A DNA stretch of 7,290 bases from positions 1-7,290 of the forward strand of contig JAFMJX010000089.1 in NCBI GenBank assembly GCA_017853235.1, read 5' to 3'. Shown here one piece after another: positions 6,672 through 7,290 of this stretch. Source of the DNA: Chitinophagaceae bacterium (GTDB taxonomy: Bacteria > Bacteroidota > Bacteroidia > Chitinophagales > Chitinophagaceae). The position numbers and the translations under genes were made by a program. Numbering within the stretch: position 1 is the first letter of the stretch; each line of letters opens with the position of its first letter. Below the pieces are notes generated by a model that ran no database searches, was not told the origin of the DNA, and worked only from the letters and a program-made list of their open reading frames with translations.

Positions 6672-6689
6672 AAAGTGTAAATTGCTGTT

Positions 6690-6971
6690 ATGGGATTGTT
6701 CAAACTAGGCGATGCATTAAAAGACTTCGTTCAAAATAGTAAATTAAAGAATGGGATTAGAGCGGCACAAATTGAAGAGGTTTGGGCTGAAATCATGGGT
6801 GTAACTGTCGCAAAGTACACCGATAAAATTTACATCTTTAATCAAAAACTTTTTATAGAAACAAACATTGGTCCATTGAAAAATGAATTAGGATTTCAAA
6901 AGACACAAATAATTCAAAGAGTAAATGAAAAAATGGGTGATCAAGTGATTACAGAAGTCATTATTAAATAA
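6690..6971 (+). CDS. DUF721 domain protein, DciA-like candidate helicase loader
   Basis: This 93-residue protein consists almost only of a DUF721 domain. A helical start (L-G-D-A-L-K-D-F-V) is followed by the family's V-W-A-E-I-M-G-V-T-V-A-K-Y-T block near residues 31-44. The strands I-Y-I-F-N-Q-K-L-F-I-E-T-N then lead into L-K-N-E-L and the helix I-I-Q-R-V-N-E-K-M-G, ending in a V-I-T-E-V-I-I strand. DUF721 defines DciA, which loads the replicative helicase DnaB in bacteria lacking DnaC/DnaI-type loaders. Position right after recF agrees with the recF-DUF721 order seen in many phyla. It lacks the long tail found in many DciA proteins. The domain call is solid; the helicase-loading role here is inferred from family and neighbour. 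It converges on the CBS gene with 19 bases between stops. Confidence 0.87.
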   Translation: MGLFKLGDALKDFVQNSKLKNGIRAAQIEEVWAEIMGVTVAKYTDKIYIFNQKLFIETNIGPLKNELGFQKTQIIQRVNEKMGDQVITEVIIK

Positions 6972-6974
6972 ACC

Positions 6975-7000
6975 ATCAAAAAAAACATTTTTATTTTGAT
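6975..7000. terminator. AT-rich inverted repeat between convergent genes
   Basis: ATCAAAA (6975-6981) pairs with TTTTGAT (6994-7000). One mismatch and three more A-T pairs extend the stem inward towards a short loop. It sits in the gap between the DUF721 gene and the CBS gene and covers the CBS stop codon. It could serve as a weak bidirectional terminator, but it is almost all A-T, so the stem would be unstable and the pairing may partly reflect the A and T runs. Confidence 0.3.
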
Positions 7001-7290
7001 TCATCTTCGTTCATGACTTCTCTCATTAAATCATTCATAGTTAAAATACCTTTAAATTCCACTTCATCAAATACTGGTAGGTATCTTGTTTTATAAACAT
7101 TCATTAAAACCATACATCGTTTTAAATCCTCATTATAACTTACCACTGGTAAATCTTTGGACATAATATCTTTCACAGTAGTAGCATCTGACTTTCTTCC
7201 TTCTAATTTGATTTTATGAGTATAATCACGTTCTGACATGATTCCCAAGAATTGTTCATTTTCTTTTACAACAACATAACTTAGGTTTTC
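6991..7290 (-). CDS. CBS domain protein, N-terminus beyond window edge
   Basis: The frame is open from the right edge to the TAA at 6993-6991, giving 99 residues. The TTG at 7248-7246 is not a real start: the 14 codons before it encode L-S-Y-V-V-V-K-E-N-E-Q-F, the strand that precedes the G-I-M-S-E-R-D-Y motif of a first CBS domain. A second, complete CBS domain follows, from V-K-D-I-M-S through Y-L-P-V-F-D and F-K-G-I-L-T-M-N-D-L-M to the end. Stand-alone paired CBS proteins of about 140 residues usually bind adenosine nucleotides and act as energy or ligand sensors. About 40 N-terminal residues are therefore expected outside the window. I see no attached catalytic domain, although one could precede the visible part. 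Ligand and partner are unknown. Confidence 0.88.
   Translation of the reverse strand, partial: ENLSYVVVKENEQFLGIMSERDYTHKIKLEGRKSDATTVKDIMSKDLPVVSYNEDLKRCMVLMNVYKTRYLPVFDEVEFKGILTMNDLMREVMNEDESK

Noticed and set aside
7246..7248. TTG as the start of the CBS protein
   Set aside because: It falls inside a CBS domain, and the frame continues to the right edge with fitting sequence.
1..7290. A hidden defence, mobile or otherwise novel gene system
   Set aside because: Every long frame is a recognisable conserved family, gaps are short, and there are no integrase, transposase, toxin-antitoxin, CRISPR or reverse transcriptase signatures.

Overview
The window is an AT-rich, densely coding stretch of chromosome, most likely from a member of the Bacteroidota and plausibly the Chitinophagales/Chitinophagaceae. 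The placement is inferred from protein style and not from a marker gene. It rests on the Bacteroidota-like forms of PyrE, CoaD (T-L-G-H) and RecF, on a WbqC-like protein and a LEA14-type lipoprotein, on the lack of clear Shine-Dalgarno sequences, and on TAnnTTTG promoter-like elements. I see no rRNA, tRNA, insertion sequence, CRISPR array, phage gene or broken gene, and no gap between genes longer than about 90 bases.

Layout from left to right. Bases 2-1195 (+) hold the 3' part of a BlaR1-like M56 membrane metallopeptidase gene that begins outside the window. It overlaps by 23 bases, tail to tail, with a WbqC-family gene (1173-1811, -). A short divergent gap leads to a LEA14-type lipoprotein gene (1883-2344, +), which converges on pyrE (2353-2982, -) across a perfect 9-bp inverted repeat. 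A 91-base divergent spacer separates pyrE from a Nudix hydrolase gene (3074-3490, +), which converges on coaD. coaD, pyrB and pyrR (3497-5511) lie on the minus strand in the transcribed order pyrR-pyrB-coaD. Divergent from pyrR is recF (start chosen at 5589), followed 18 bases later by a small DUF721/DciA-like gene (6690-6971). The window ends in a CBS-domain protein gene on the minus strand (6991-7290) whose start lies outside.

How the genes fit together. PyrB catalyses the committed step of de novo pyrimidine synthesis, PyrE makes OMP from orotate and PRPP, and PyrR is a pyrimidine-responsive regulator/uracil phosphoribosyltransferase, so 2353-5511 is a partial pyrimidine cluster. It also holds coenzyme A synthesis (CoaD) and an unassigned Nudix enzyme. 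RecF plus DUF721 form a replication/repair pair whose adjacency is widespread in bacteria. The left part (M56, WbqC, LEA14) is envelope-related or of unknown role.

No novel multi-gene system is evident; this is mainly housekeeping DNA. The points most worth checking are a complete promoter-like match directly in front of pyrB combined with the absence of any visible PyrR attenuator, the sensor-less C-terminal region of the M56 protein, and the minimal DUF721 protein as candidate helicase loader. Three genes have misleading TTG starts if read mechanically: the M56 and CBS genes are really open at the window edges, and recF should start at an internal ATG.
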